The notes under the pieces: generated by a model
Database searches by the model: none
What the model was told of the DNA's origin: nothing
Seen by the model: the letters and a program-made list of their open reading frames with translations, nothing else
Part shown: positions 24,772-33,658 of the stretch, in pieces
Numbering within the stretch: the first letter of the stretch is position 1
Layout of the letters: every line of letters begins with the position of its first letter
Source of the DNA: Halomarina litorea
GTDB lineage: Archaea > Halobacteriota > Halobacteria > Halobacteriales > Haloarculaceae
DNA length: 64,000 bases
NCBI RefSeq assembly: GCF_024227715.1
Contig: NZ_CP100448.1
Span: forward strand, 310,001-374,000
Reading direction: 5' to 3'
Translations under genes and position numbers: made by a program

Positions 24772-26316
24772 GTGCCACTGGAGACGCCGCGGCGCATCGT
24801 GACCGAACTCGCGAGCCGCGGCTATAACGCCGAGCGAGAGGCCGTGACGCTCCTCGCCGGTGCGCCGGACTCCCAGCGCGCACTGGAGGCGGCCCTCGAC
24901 TCCGTCCCCGACGACGCGCTGAAACTCTCGGCGGCCCACGTCCGGGCCACCCTCGACACCCGCGCGCCCGCTTCCGACCCGGCCGAAGCGGCAACGGGTA
25001 CCACGGACCCCCCCGTTTCGACTGGAAACGGGACCGCTGCCCCCTCGAACGGGGCCGGGGGTGCTCCAGTCGAAACGAGGGATGGGCGAACACCCCAGGA
25101 CCCGCCACCCGCGGTCATCGCCGGCGACATCACGGGAGCGAGCACCGGGACCGGCGAGTACGACGACTTCGTCCGCGTGTTCCGCGATCGGTACGAACGG
25201 CTCTCGAAACTCCTCCGCGGGCGGGTCAACCACCGACCCACGACGGCCGTCTCCGCGATGCCCGGCGGCGAGGACGCCGCCGTCATCGGGATGGTCTCGG
25301 ACGTGCGCTCGACGGCCAGCGGTCACTGGCTGGTCGAACTGGAGGACACCAACGGCGTGTTCCCCTGCCTCGTCATGAAGGACAAGCCCATCGCGGACCT
25401 CGTCGGCGAACTCCTCCTCGACGAGGTCGTCGCCGTCGAGGGTGCCCTGAGCGGCGACGGCAACATCCTGTTCGTCGACTCGCTGTACTTCCCCGACGTC
25501 CCCCGCACCCACCGGCCCAACACCGCCGACCGCCACGTGCAGGCGGCGCTCATCTCGGACGTCCACGTCGGCAGTCAGGAGTTCATGGGCGAGGCGTGGT
25601 CGCGCTTCGCCGACTGGCTCCACACCGCCGAGGCCGACCCCGTCGAGTACCTCCTCATCGCCGGGGACATGGTCGAGGGCGTCGGCGTCTACCCGAATCA
25701 GGACGAGGAACTCGACGTCGTGGACATCTACGAACAGTACGAGCGCTTCTCGGAGTACCTGAAGGAGGTCCCCGGCGACATGGAGATCGTGATGATTCCG
25801 GGAAACCACGACGCCGTGCGCCTCGCCGAACCCCAACCCGGGTTCGACGAGGAACTCAGGAGCATCATGTCCGCCCACGACGCCCGCATCACGGGCAATC
25901 CCTCCACCGTCACCATCGAGGGGGTGTCGGTGCTGATGTATCACGGCGTCTCGCTGGACGAGGTCATCGCGGAACTCCCCGAGGAGAAGGCCTCCTACGA
26001 CGAACCCCACCTCGCGATGTACCAACTCCTGAAGAAGCGCCACGTCGCCCCGCAGTACGGCGGCCACACCCGCCTCGCGCCAGAGGAGAAGGACTACCTC
26101 GTCATCGACGACGTCCCCGACATCTTCCACACGGGCCACGTCCACAAACTCGGCTACGGGAAGTACCACAACGTGCTCGCCATCAACTCCGGGTGCTGGC
26201 AGTCACAGACCGACTTCCAGAAGAGCGTCAACATCAACCCCGACTGCGCGTACGCCCCCATCGTGGACCTCGATACGCTGAACCTGACGATTCGGGACTT
26301 CAACTCCAGCTTTTAG
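24772..26316 (+). CDS. polD1: DNA polymerase D small subunit (DP1)
   Basis: 514 residues from GTG (VPLETPRRIVTELASRGYNA). It has an N-terminal helical domain, a Gly/Thr/Pro-rich linker (about 65-120), an OB-fold (VSAMPGGEDAAVIGMVSDVR onward), then a calcineurin-like phosphoesterase domain with motifs ISDVHVGS, IAGDMVEG, PGNHDAVR (near 343) and HTGHVHKLG. It forms the replicative PolD with the large DP2 subunit and supplies 3'-5' proofreading. The metal ligands are intact. The linker DNA carries two ORB-like boxes in inverted orientation. The ORF is open upstream to 24649, but the promoter supports the GTG. Confidence 0.95.
   Translation: MPLETPRRIVTELASRGYNAEREAVTLLAGAPDSQRALEAALDSVPDDALKLSAAHVRATLDTRAPASDPAEAATGTTDPPVSTGNGTAAPSNGAGGAPVETRDGRTPQDPPPAVIAGDITGASTGTGEYDDFVRVFRDRYERLSKLLRGRVNHRPTTAVSAMPGGEDAAVIGMVSDVRSTASGHWLVELEDTNGVFPCLVMKDKPIADLVGELLLDEVVAVEGALSGDGNILFVDSLYFPDVPRTHRPNTADRHVQAALISDVHVGSQEFMGEAWSRFADWLHTAEADPVEYLLIAGDMVEGVGVYPNQDEELDVVDIYEQYERFSEYLKEVPGDMEIVMIPGNHDAVRLAEPQPGFDEELRSIMSAHDARITGNPSTVTIEGVSVLMYHGVSLDEVIAELPEEKASYDEPHLAMYQLLKKRHVAPQYGGHTRLAPEEKDYLVIDDVPDIFHTGHVHKLGYGKYHNVLAINSGCWQSQTDFQKSVNINPDCAYAPIVDLDTLNLTIRDFNSSF
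25008..25083. other. Inverted pair of ORB-like boxes inside polD1
   Basis: CCCCCGTTTCGACTGGAAAC (ending 25029) and TCCAGTCGAAACGAGGGATG (from 25065) are type 2 boxes facing each other, with 35 bp between them. They fall exactly in the unstructured linker of DP1, where amino-acid constraint is low. Confidence 0.6.
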
Positions 26317-26322
26317 CCACGC

Positions 26323-26343
26323 GCGGGGGCCTCCGGCCCCCGC
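26323..26343 (+). terminator. Hairpin after polD1
   Basis: GCGGGGGCC and GGCCCCCGC form a perfect 9-bp stem with a TCC loop, 7 nt after the polD1 stop. It may mark the transcript end. No U-run follows. Confidence 0.55.
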
Positions 26344-26466
26344 AGTGTAAAACCTGGACCAAAAGCCCTGCGCGCTCCCGTTGGTCGCGCTTGCGCTCGC
26401 TCGCTGGCGCTCACTCACTCGCGGCACAGTGTGACGCGAGAACCGAACCGCCACCGTGTCACCCCG

Positions 26467-26489
26467 TTTTCCAGTCGAAACGATACCCT
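26467..26489 (+). other. ORB-like box (type 2) after polD1
   Basis: TTTTCCAGTCGAAACGATAC followed by CCT. The left half matches the boxes in polD1 fully; the right half has lost the GGGG run. Confidence 0.5.
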
Positions 26490-26490
26490 T

Positions 26491-26604
26491 CTACGGCGTG
26501 GTGGACAGTACCTCTATCGTCCACTGGGACCGGAAGACGACCGGGGCGAGGGCGACCAGAGCCGTCGCGGCGATGACTATGCTCCTGTCGTCGAGCGTGA
26601 ACAA
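26491..26604 (-). CDS. 37-residue membrane peptide (TTG start)
   Basis: From TTG at 26602-26604 to TAG, the product has a short acidic head (FTLDDRS), a helix ([16 protein letters not shown]) and a polar tail ([13 protein letters not shown]). It is divergent from the OPRT gene by 53 bp. The ORF ends 1 nt from an ORB-like box. The helix and third-position GC favour coding. The unusual start codon and short length keep confidence moderate. Confidence 0.45.
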   Translation of the reverse strand: MFTLDDRSIVIAATALVALAPVVFRSQWTIEVLSTTP

Positions 26605-26657
26605 AGCGCTTCCCCTGCTTCGGGCCGCTTAACACCCCGCCCGACTCACTCCCGGCC

Positions 26658-27194
26658 ATGTCGACCGACATCGACCGACTCATCGCGGCGCTCAGGGAGG
26701 CGGACGCCGTCAAGTTCGGCGAGTTCGAACTCTCCCACGGCGGGACGAGCGAGTACTACGTCGACAAGTACCTCTTCGAGACGGACCCGACGTGCCTCTC
26801 GCTCATCAGCGAGGCGTTCGCGGAGCGAGTCGAGGGTGTGGAGAAACTCGCGGGCGTCGCTCTCGGTGCCGTCCCTCTCGTCGCCGCGACGAGCGTCCAG
26901 ACCGGGACGCCGTACGTCATCGCCCGGAAGAAGGCAAAGGAGTACGGCACGAGCAACCGCATCGAGGGCCGTCTCTCGGCGGGCGAAGAGGTCGTCGTGC
27001 TGGAGGACATCGCCACCACCGGACAGAGCGCCGTCGACGCCGTCGAGGCACTGCGCGAGGCGGGCGCGGAGGTGTCGCGCGTCCTCGTCGTCGTGGACCG
27101 CGAGGAGGGCGCACGCGAACTGCTCCACGAACACGGCGTGGAACTGGAGGCGCTCGTGACCGCCTCGGACCTCCTCGAGGACGCCCAGCGGTAG
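26658..27194 (+). CDS. pyrE: Orotate phosphoribosyltransferase
   Basis: 178 residues. The PRPP-binding motif is [18 protein letters not shown] (about 114-131). The conserved Lys/Tyr region [17 protein letters not shown] and the N-terminal [18 protein letters not shown] are typical of archaeal OPRTs. It makes OMP from orotate in pyrimidine synthesis, downstream of the dihydroorotate dehydrogenase encoded at 46236-47288. It is monocistronic, right of the origin cluster. Confidence 0.93.
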   Translation: MSTDIDRLIAALREADAVKFGEFELSHGGTSEYYVDKYLFETDPTCLSLISEAFAERVEGVEKLAGVALGAVPLVAATSVQTGTPYVIARKKAKEYGTSNRIEGRLSAGEEVVVLEDIATTGQSAVDAVEALREAGAEVSRVLVVVDREEGARELLHEHGVELEALVTASDLLEDAQR

Positions 27195-27217
27195 TCGGCT
27201 CACGCCCGGGCGAAGGC

Positions 27218-27238
27218 CACCGTTTCGACTGGAAAACC
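27218..27238 (-). other. ORB-like box (type 2) between pyrE and pdhC
   Basis: CCACCGTTTCGACTGGAAAA plus C matches the type 2 core in reverse. It lies in the 76-bp gap between two convergent genes. Confidence 0.5.
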
Positions 27239-27270
27239 GGCCGACGACGAGCGAGTTCTGTCGACCCGGA

Positions 27271-28806
27271 CTACTCCAGCAGGAGCAGCTTCGGGTTCTC
27301 GAGATACTCCATCACGCGGTTCGTGAACTGGGCGGCCTGCGCGCCGTCGATGACGCGGTGGTCGATGGACAGCGAGAGCGTCATGACGTGGCGCGGAACC
27401 ACCTCACCATCGACGACGCGTGGCTTCTCCTTGATGGCGCCCAGTCCGAGGATGGCCGTCTCGGGGTAGTTGATGATGGGCGTGGCGTACTCGCCGCCGA
27501 TGGCCCCGAAGTTGGTGATGGTGAAGGTGCCGCCCTGCATCTCCTCGCGGGAGATGGAGCGCTCGTGGGCCTTCTGGACGAGTTCGTTCATCTCCGAGGA
27601 GAGCTGGAGCATCCCCTTGCGGTCTGCCCCCCGCACGACGGGGACCATCAGGCCGGCATCGGTGCCGACGGCGACGCCGACGTTGTAGTCCTTCTTGAGG
27701 AGTATCTCCTCAGCCTCCTCGTCGAGTTGCGAGTTGAGGTACGGGAACTCCTTCAGCCCGGCGACGACGGCCTTGATGACGAACGGCATGTACGTCAGTT
27801 TGATGCCGCGGTCCTCGGCAGTGGCCTTGAGTTCGCCGCGCGTCGCGACGAGTTCGGTCACGTCCACCTCGTCGTGGTGGGTGACGTGCGGCGCGGTGTA
27901 CTTCGAGCGCTCCATCTGCTTGCCGATGGTGCGCCGGATGCCCCGGTAGGGGACGCGCTCGTCCTCCGCGGCCTCGCCGACGGCGGCCGAGACGGCCTCG
28001 GTGTCTGCCTGCTGGGCCTGATGCTGGGCCTCGGCGTACGCGGTGACCTGCTCGGGCGTGACGAACGCCTGCCCGTCACGCTCCTCGTCGGTCGGGACGC
28101 TGTTCAGGTCGACGCCCTCCTCCTCGGCCAGCTTTCGGGTCGCCGGCGCGGCGAGCGTCCGGTCCCTGTCGGCCGACTCGACGCTCGTAGTCGTGGCCGA
28201 ACTCGCGGTTCCGCTGTCCGACTCGTCCCCGCCACTCACGCGCCGGGTGGCGGACTTCGTGCCCTCGGCCTCGACGCTCGGGGCCTCGGGTCCGTCCTCG
28301 TCCTCGCCACCGCTCTCGGCGTGGGCGCGGACGTCCGCGTCGCTGACTCGTCCGCCGGGACCGGAGCCCTCGACGGCGGCGATGTCGACGCCCATCTCGC
28401 GGGCGAGTCGCCGTGCGCTCGGCGCGGCGAACACCCGTCCGGAGGGCGTCTCGGGTTCGGCCTCGCTTCCCTCGGGTTCGGTCCCGGCGGGTTCGGCGGC
28501 CGTCCCCTCGCCCTCCGTCTCGGGTTCCGCCCCGGAGTCGGCACTCGCGGCCCCGCCCTCGTCGCCCTCCGTCTCGAAGACGATGATGACCTCGCCGACG
28601 GGCACCATCTCGCCCGCCTCGACGCGAATCTCCTTGACCGTCCCGTTGACGGGGGAGGGGACCTCCACGACGGCCTTGTCAGTCTCTGCCTCCGCGACGG
28701 GTTGGTCCTCGCTGACGGTGTCGCCTTCTTCGACCAGCCAGCCGACGATCTCGGCCTCCGTCAGCCCTTCTCCCACGTCCGGGAGTTTGAACTCGCGGAT
28801 GCCCAT
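27271..28806 (-). CDS. pdhC: 2-oxoacid dehydrogenase E2 (dihydrolipoyl acyltransferase)
   Basis: 511 residues. The lipoyl domain (1-80) has the lipoylated Lys in AETDKAVVEVPSP. After acidic linkers come two peripheral-subunit-binding domains: AAPSARRLAREMGVDIAAVE and AAPATRKLAEEEGVDLNSVP. The C-terminal catalytic domain ends with DHRVIDGAQ, the His/Asp active site. It transfers the acyl group to CoA. It is third in the pdhA-pdhB-pdhC operon, 1 nt after pdhB. No E3 (dihydrolipoamide dehydrogenase) gene follows; pyrE lies there instead. The acyl substrate in haloarchaea is uncertain. Confidence 0.93.
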   Translation of the reverse strand: MGIREFKLPDVGEGLTEAEIVGWLVEEGDTVSEDQPVAEAETDKAVVEVPSPVNGTVKEIRVEAGEMVPVGEVIIVFETEGDEGGAASADSGAEPETEGEGTAAEPAGTEPEGSEAEPETPSGRVFAAPSARRLAREMGVDIAAVEGSGPGGRVSDADVRAHAESGGEDEDGPEAPSVEAEGTKSATRRVSGGDESDSGTASSATTTSVESADRDRTLAAPATRKLAEEEGVDLNSVPTDEERDGQAFVTPEQVTAYAEAQHQAQQADTEAVSAAVGEAAEDERVPYRGIRRTIGKQMERSKYTAPHVTHHDEVDVTELVATRGELKATAEDRGIKLTYMPFVIKAVVAGLKEFPYLNSQLDEEAEEILLKKDYNVGVAVGTDAGLMVPVVRGADRKGMLQLSSEMNELVQKAHERSISREEMQGGTFTITNFGAIGGEYATPIINYPETAILGLGAIKEKPRVVDGEVVPRHVMTLSLSIDHRVIDGAQAAQFTNRVMEYLENPKLLLLE

Positions 28807-28807
28807 C

Positions 28808-29809
28808 TCAGAACGCCACCGTCTCGCGGAGTTCGTCCTCGATGCGCGCCGACTCGGGGAGGTAGTAGTCCTCCAGCGCGTACAGCGGGAAGGGCACGTC
28901 GAAGCCCGTGATGCGTTTCACGGGGGCCTCCTGATAGAGGAGCGCCTCCTCCTGGATCGTGGCCGTAATCTCGCCCGCGAGGCCGCCCGTCTTGGGTGCC
29001 TCGTGGACCACCGCGGCCCGACCCGTCTTCTTGAACGACTCGACGATGGTGTCGATGTCCAGCGGGGAGAGCGTCCGGAGGTCGACGACCTCGCAGTCGA
29101 TATCCTCCTCGGCGAGGGTCTCGGCGGCTTCGAGCGTCGGGCGGGTCATCGCTCCCCACGTGAACACCGAGACGTCGGTGCCCTCGCGGCGAACGGCGGC
29201 CTCACCGAGCGGGACGGTGTACGTCTCGTCGGGGACCTCCTCGCGGAATGCCCGGTAGATGAGCTTCGGTTCGAGGAAGATGACCGGGTCCGGGTCGCGA
29301 ATCGCGCTTGCGAGCAGCCCCTTCGTGTCGTACGGCGTCGAGGGGATGACGACCTTCAGGCCGGCCTCGTGGGCGTAGAACGCCTCCTTCGACTCCGAGT
29401 GGTGCTCCGGCGCGCGGATGCCGCCGCCGTAGGGCGCGCGGACGACCATCGGGCAGGAGAAGCGGCCGCGCGAGCGGTTGCGCAGGCGGGCGGCGTGGCT
29501 CACTATCTGGTCGAAGGCGGGGTACATGAACCCCGAGAACTGCATCTCGGGGACGGGCTTCAGGCCGTAGGCGGCCATGCCGATGGCGGTGCCCACGATG
29601 CCAGACTCGGCGAGGGGGGTGTCGATGACCCGGTCGTCGCCGAAATCGTCCCAGAGGCCCTCGGTGGCCCGGAAGACGCCGCCGTTCTTGCCGACGTCCT
29701 CGCCCATCACGATGACGTCCTCGTCGCGCTCCATCTCGCCGTGCAGGCCGTCGCGGACCGCCTGCACGAGCGTCAGGTTCTGTGTCGATTGGGATTCCTG
29801 TGTGCTCAT
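28808..29809 (-). CDS. pdhB: 2-oxoacid dehydrogenase E1 beta subunit
   Basis: 333 residues, full length. It starts [20 protein letters not shown]. It contains the ThDP site segment [20 protein letters not shown], the [20 protein letters not shown] block and the C-terminal [20 protein letters not shown]. It forms the alpha2beta2 decarboxylase with PdhA. Its ATG overlaps the pdhA stop (ATGA), so the subunits are probably translationally coupled. Confidence 0.94.
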   Translation of the reverse strand: MSTQESQSTQNLTLVQAVRDGLHGEMERDEDVIVMGEDVGKNGGVFRATEGLWDDFGDDRVIDTPLAESGIVGTAIGMAAYGLKPVPEMQFSGFMYPAFDQIVSHAARLRNRSRGRFSCPMVVRAPYGGGIRAPEHHSESKEAFYAHEAGLKVVIPSTPYDTKGLLASAIRDPDPVIFLEPKLIYRAFREEVPDETYTVPLGEAAVRREGTDVSVFTWGAMTRPTLEAAETLAEEDIDCEVVDLRTLSPLDIDTIVESFKKTGRAAVVHEAPKTGGLAGEITATIQEEALLYQEAPVKRITGFDVPFPLYALEDYYLPESARIEDELRETVAF

Positions 29810-30909
29810 TCGAGTAGCTCCTCGTCGCCGTGGCGTTCACGTAGCTGTTCGAGGTACTCCAGCTGCTCCTGTAGTCGTTTGGGCATCTCCGCGTAGACGG
29901 AGGCGAACATCTCGGCGGGGTCGGGGCGCTCGATGGACTCGGCGGCGGTGATGGCCTCGGCCACCTCGTCTTCCACGTCGCTCGTGATGGCGTCGACGCG
30001 CTCGTCGTCGAGCAGCCCCTCGTTTCGCAGGTAGTTCTCCAGTCGCGGGATGGGGTCCTTGCGCTTCCACTCCTCGACCTCGTCGTCCTCGCGATACACC
30101 GAGGGGTCGTCGGCGGTGGTGTGCGCGCCGAAGCGGTACTGAACCGCCTCGATGAGGGTCGGTCGGCGCTGGCCCTCGCCGGGGTTCTTCGCCTTCTCGA
30201 CGGCCTCGCGGGTGACCTTGTACACCGCGAGGGGGTCCATCCCGTCGACCTGCACGCCCTCCATGCCGTAGGCGGTGGCCTTCTGGGCGATGGTCTCGCT
30301 CGCCGTCTGGCGCTCGCGGGGGACCGAGATGGCCCACTGGTTGTTGTTACAGAAGAATATCGCGGGGACGTCGAAGACGCCCGCGAAGTTCAGCCCCTCG
30401 TGGAAGTCGCCCTCGCTCGTCGCGCCGTCCCCGAAGTAGGTGAGGAAGGCTCGCTCGTCGTCTTTCAGCTTCGCGGCCCACGCCATGCCCGCGCCGTGGA
30501 GCACCTGCGTGGCGATGGGGACGGCGATGGTGAAGACGTTCTGCTCGCTCATCCGGTTGCCCCGTTCGTCGCCCATCCAGTAGCGAAGCGACTGGTCCCA
30601 GCCGACGCCGCGGACGGCGACGGCGGCGTGTTCGCGGTAGCTCGGGATGATCCAGTCGTCGACGTCGAGGGCCCACGCGCTCCCGACCTGTGCGCCCTCC
30701 TGTCCCGAGAGCGGGGGGTACGTCCCCATCCGGCCCTGACGCTGGAGGCTGACCGCGCGCTGGTCGAAGTGGCGCGCCGCGCGCATCTGCCGGTACATGT
30801 CGACCAGTTCCTCGTCGGCGAGGTCCGGTACTTCCGCCCCGTCGCGCACCCGGCCCTCCTCGTCGAGAACCTGGACACGGTCGTGGGGGTCGCGCTGTAA
30901 CGTACTCAT
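29806..30909 (-). CDS. pdhA: 2-oxoacid dehydrogenase E1 alpha subunit
   Basis: 367 residues from the ATG at 30907-30909 ([20 protein letters not shown]). The ThDP-binding motif is [20 protein letters not shown] through [13 protein letters not shown] (GDG...NN). The phosphorylation-loop region [15 protein letters not shown] is present. The first enzyme of the complex decarboxylates a 2-oxoacid. Haloarchaea oxidise pyruvate mainly by a ferredoxin enzyme, so branched-chain or other oxoacids are possible substrates. An in-frame extension upstream to 31020 crosses the promoter and was rejected. Confidence 0.94.
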   Translation of the reverse strand: MSTLQRDPHDRVQVLDEEGRVRDGAEVPDLADEELVDMYRQMRAARHFDQRAVSLQRQGRMGTYPPLSGQEGAQVGSAWALDVDDWIIPSYREHAAVAVRGVGWDQSLRYWMGDERGNRMSEQNVFTIAVPIATQVLHGAGMAWAAKLKDDERAFLTYFGDGATSEGDFHEGLNFAGVFDVPAIFFCNNNQWAISVPRERQTASETIAQKATAYGMEGVQVDGMDPLAVYKVTREAVEKAKNPGEGQRRPTLIEAVQYRFGAHTTADDPSVYREDDEVEEWKRKDPIPRLENYLRNEGLLDDERVDAITSDVEDEVAEAITAAESIERPDPAEMFASVYAEMPKRLQEQLEYLEQLRERHGDEELLE

Positions 30910-30948
30910 ACCGCCCTCCGTGACATAGTGGCGAGTCCCTCGCCCGGC

Positions 30949-30961
30949 ACAATAGTATTTT
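30949..30961 (-). promoter_or_regulatory. TATA box of the pdhABC operon
   Basis: Minus-strand AAAATACTATTG lies about 45 nt before the pdhA ATG, which predicts a leader of roughly 20 nt. A T-rich ACGTTTTTAC lies just upstream of it. Confidence 0.6.
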
Positions 30962-31087
30962 CGTAAAAACGTTTCTCTCGTGCTCATTCTTGCCACATCG
31001 CGGCGGAAACCCGACCGCACTCCCGACGGCCTCGGGAAGAATCGGGTGAACGTCCAACATTAGTTCGACTTCGGGGGAAACGTCAGG

Positions 31088-31125
31088 AACGTTCGTCGTT
31101 ATCGTGGCGGTTCCGAACGAACGTT
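31088..31125. terminator. Inverted repeat at the end of lipA
   Basis: AACGTTCGT (31088-31096) and ACGAACGTT (31117-31125) are 9-bp arms. The right arm reaches the lipA stop, so a hairpin would form at the 3' end of its message. Confidence 0.45.
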
Positions 31126-32057
31126 CATCGGGTTCCCGCCCGCGCCGCCCGTCGAGCCGACTCGACGGACTGCCCCTCGCGGAGGACGGCGTCGACGAAC
31201 AGTTCGCCCGCCTTGTACGACGAACGGACCATCGGGCCGGAGGCACAGTAGAGGAAGTCGAACTCCCTCTCTGCGACCTGTCCCCACGTGTCGAACTTGT
31301 CGGGGTGGACGAACTCGCTGACCTCCAGGTGCGACCGGGAGGGCTGAAGGTACTGGCCGAAGGTGAGGACGTCCACGTCCACCTCCCGCAGGTCGCTCAT
31401 CGTCTGGTACACCTCGTGGTCGTACTCGCCGACGCCGAGCATGAGCGACGTCTTCGTGAACACGTCCGACTCGCGGGACACCTGGTCGAGCACCCCGAGG
31501 GACTGCTCGTAGCCCGCCCGCCGGTCCCGGACCGGCCACTGGAGGCGTTCGACCGTCTCGACGTTGTGCGCGATGACGTCCGGAGCCGCCTCGATAATCT
31601 CGCGGACGCACGCGGGGTCGCCCCGGAAGTCTGGGACGAGCACCTCCACGAGGATGTCCTCGTCCCGGCGTTTTATCTCCCGGATGGTTTCGGCGAAGTG
31701 GCCCGCCCCCTGGTCGGACAGGTCGTCGCGGTCCACGCTCGTCAGGACGACGTAGTCCAGACCGATTTCGGCGACGGCGCTCGCGACGTTCGCGGGTTCG
31801 TCGCGGTCGAGCGGCTCCATCCCACCCGTCTGGACGTCACAGAAGTTGCAGCCACGCGAGCACCGGTCGCCCATCAGCATGAACGTCGCCGTGCCGGGGC
31901 CGTCCTGTCCGGACCAGCACTCCCCGAGGTTCGGACAGTTGGCCTCCTCGCACACCGTGTGGAGGTCACGCTCCCGGAGGGTCTCCTTGATGTGGGTGTA
32001 GCGCTGGCCCGAGGGTGGCCGCATCTTCAGCCAATCGGGCTTGCGCGTGCGACTCAT
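31125..32057 (-). CDS. lipA: Lipoyl synthase
   Basis: 310 residues from the ATG at 32055-32057. The auxiliary-cluster motif CEEANCPNLGEC precedes the radical SAM motif RCSRGCNFCDV (C-x3-C-x2-C). The C-terminal RSSYKAGELFV supplies the terminal conserved RSSY serine. It inserts two sulfurs into octanoylated E2, here PdhC encoded next door. This proximity supports a functional link with the pdh operon. It is separately transcribed from the same strand. Confidence 0.95.
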   Translation of the reverse strand: MSRTRKPDWLKMRPPSGQRYTHIKETLRERDLHTVCEEANCPNLGECWSGQDGPGTATFMLMGDRCSRGCNFCDVQTGGMEPLDRDEPANVASAVAEIGLDYVVLTSVDRDDLSDQGAGHFAETIREIKRRDEDILVEVLVPDFRGDPACVREIIEAAPDVIAHNVETVERLQWPVRDRRAGYEQSLGVLDQVSRESDVFTKTSLMLGVGEYDHEVYQTMSDLREVDVDVLTFGQYLQPSRSHLEVSEFVHPDKFDTWGQVAEREFDFLYCASGPMVRSSYKAGELFVDAVLREGQSVESARRAARAGTR

Positions 32058-32122
32058 ACACTCAGGTGGGTCGGCCGTGACAAAAGCCTGCGGTTCCCCT
32101 CCCAGTTCATGGCCGAAATTGC

Positions 32123-32136
32123 AAAAATTAATAACG
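32123..32136 (+). promoter_or_regulatory. TATA box of the second MATE gene
   Basis: AAAATTAATAACG is centred about 29 nt upstream of the ATG at 32159. The 60-bp gap is strikingly AT-rich. Confidence 0.65.
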
Positions 32137-32158
32137 TAATTGGTAATAGTCACCACAG

Positions 32159-33586
32159 ATGTTCGACCTCTCGTCGGACGACATCACCGAGGGGCCGGTC
32201 GTGCGGGCGATGCTCGTGCTGGCAGCGCCGCTCTTGGCCCAGAACGTCGTCCAGGTCCTCCAGACGGTCATCGACCTCTTCTGGCTGGGCCGGCTCGATC
32301 CCGACGCCGTCGCCGCCGTCGGCCTGGTCGCCACCCTGCAGAGTCTCGTCTTCGCCGTCGCCATCTGGGCCCCCCTCGTCGGCACGCAGGTCCTCGTCGC
32401 CCAGCGCATCGGGGCCGACGACATCCCCGGCGCGCGGAATCGCGTGTTCGTGGGGCTGGTCACTGCCATCCTCCTCGCCGTCGTCCTCGGTGTCGTCGGC
32501 GTCGTCGGTGCCCGCCCGGTCATCGACCTGCTGACCAGCACCCGTCCCGAGAGCGTCGCCGGCGCGGTGCCCGACTACGCGGTGGCCTACTTCACCGTCA
32601 CGATGGTCGGCCTGCCGGTCCTCGTCCTCGCGGACACGACCGAGGCGGCCTACGTCGGGTGGGGTGACTCCCGGATGGCTCTCTACATGAACCTGCTCGC
32701 GGTGGGCGTCAACCTCGTCCTCGACCCCCTGCTCATCTTCGGCTACTTCGGCTTCCCGGAACTGGGCGTGCAGGGCGCGGCGCTCGCGACGGTCGCCGGC
32801 TACGGACTCGGCGGCGTCCTCGGCCTCTGGTTCGCCCTCGCCGGGCGCAACGGCGGGATGCTCACGCGCGCGGCCGCCCGGTTCGACCTCCCGACGGCCC
32901 GCGAACTGCTGGCCGTCGGCCTCCCCATCTCCGGTCAGCAACTCGCCAAGCAGAGCGCCGACCTCCTGCTCGTCCTCGTCGCGTTCACCCTCGGCGGCCC
33001 CGCGGGGCTGGTAGCGTACACGGTCGGCCACCGGGTCGCCACGCTCGCCGTCATCCCCTCCGGCAGCCTCCAGCAGGCCGCCCAGAGCATCATCGGGCAG
33101 AACCTCGGCGCGGGGTTCGTCGGGCGTGCCCACCGGGCGACCTGGCTCGGAGCCATCCTCGCGGGCGGCGTCCTCGGCGTCGTCGGTCTCGTCCAGTGGC
33201 TGATTCCCTCGACGCTGACGACGCTGTTCGTCCCGACGCTCGGCGAGGAGGCCCTCTCGCTGTCCATCGAGTACCTCCGCGTCCTCGCGTACAGCTACCC
33301 CGCCATCGGGGTGGCCTACCTCTTCCAGGCGGGGTTCAACGCCGCCGGGCGGACCACGACGAGTTTCGTCGCCAGCCTCCTCCAGTACTGGGGCATCCGC
33401 CTGCCCGTCGCCGTCGTCGGCGGGGGCCTCGTCGCGGCCGGTCTCGGCCTCTCGATGGGCGTCTCGGCGGTGTTCTGGGCGGTTACCGGCTCGAACCTGC
33501 TGGCGGCCGTCGGCCTCGGCGCGTACTACAACTACTCGGCCGAGAACGGGATGCTCGACCGCGCGGCCGAGGCGGCCGCCGCCTGA
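32159..33586 (+). CDS. MATE family efflux transporter
   Basis: 475 residues, 12 predicted helices. The N-terminal half is MLVLAAPLLAQNVVQVLQTV with DLFWLGRL, and the second half starts LLAVGLPISGQQLAKQSADL. Loops EAAYVGWGDSRMALYMN and LFQAGFNAAGRTTTSFV are the paired MATE signatures. It differs from the MATE carrier at 4770 and belongs to the haloarchaeal NorM/DinF-like group. It exports toxic cations with an ion gradient. It is leaderless from a strong TATA box and divergent from lipA. Confidence 0.92.
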   Translation: MFDLSSDDITEGPVVRAMLVLAAPLLAQNVVQVLQTVIDLFWLGRLDPDAVAAVGLVATLQSLVFAVAIWAPLVGTQVLVAQRIGADDIPGARNRVFVGLVTAILLAVVLGVVGVVGARPVIDLLTSTRPESVAGAVPDYAVAYFTVTMVGLPVLVLADTTEAAYVGWGDSRMALYMNLLAVGVNLVLDPLLIFGYFGFPELGVQGAALATVAGYGLGGVLGLWFALAGRNGGMLTRAAARFDLPTARELLAVGLPISGQQLAKQSADLLLVLVAFTLGGPAGLVAYTVGHRVATLAVIPSGSLQQAAQSIIGQNLGAGFVGRAHRATWLGAILAGGVLGVVGLVQWLIPSTLTTLFVPTLGEEALSLSIEYLRVLAYSYPAIGVAYLFQAGFNAAGRTTTSFVASLLQYWGIRLPVAVVGGGLVAAGLGLSMGVSAVFWAVTGSNLLAAVGLGAYYNYSAENGMLDRAAEAAAA

Positions 33587-33658
33587 GTCCCGGTCCGACC
33601 GGGGAACGCGAACACCCGGAACCGCTAGTCATTTCTCCGCCCGCCACCGCCTCGGGGT

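Noticed and set aside
26360-26440. GCGCTTGCGCTCGCTCGCTG-like repeats as a CRISPR or repeat array
   Set aside because: Short CGCTCGCT runs are common low-complexity palindromic tails in haloarchaeal gaps; no regular repeat-spacer pattern is present anywhere in the window.
31125-31611. Alternative-frame ORF resembling an Arg/Gly-rich protein in lipA
   Set aside because: Shadow frame of lipoyl synthase.
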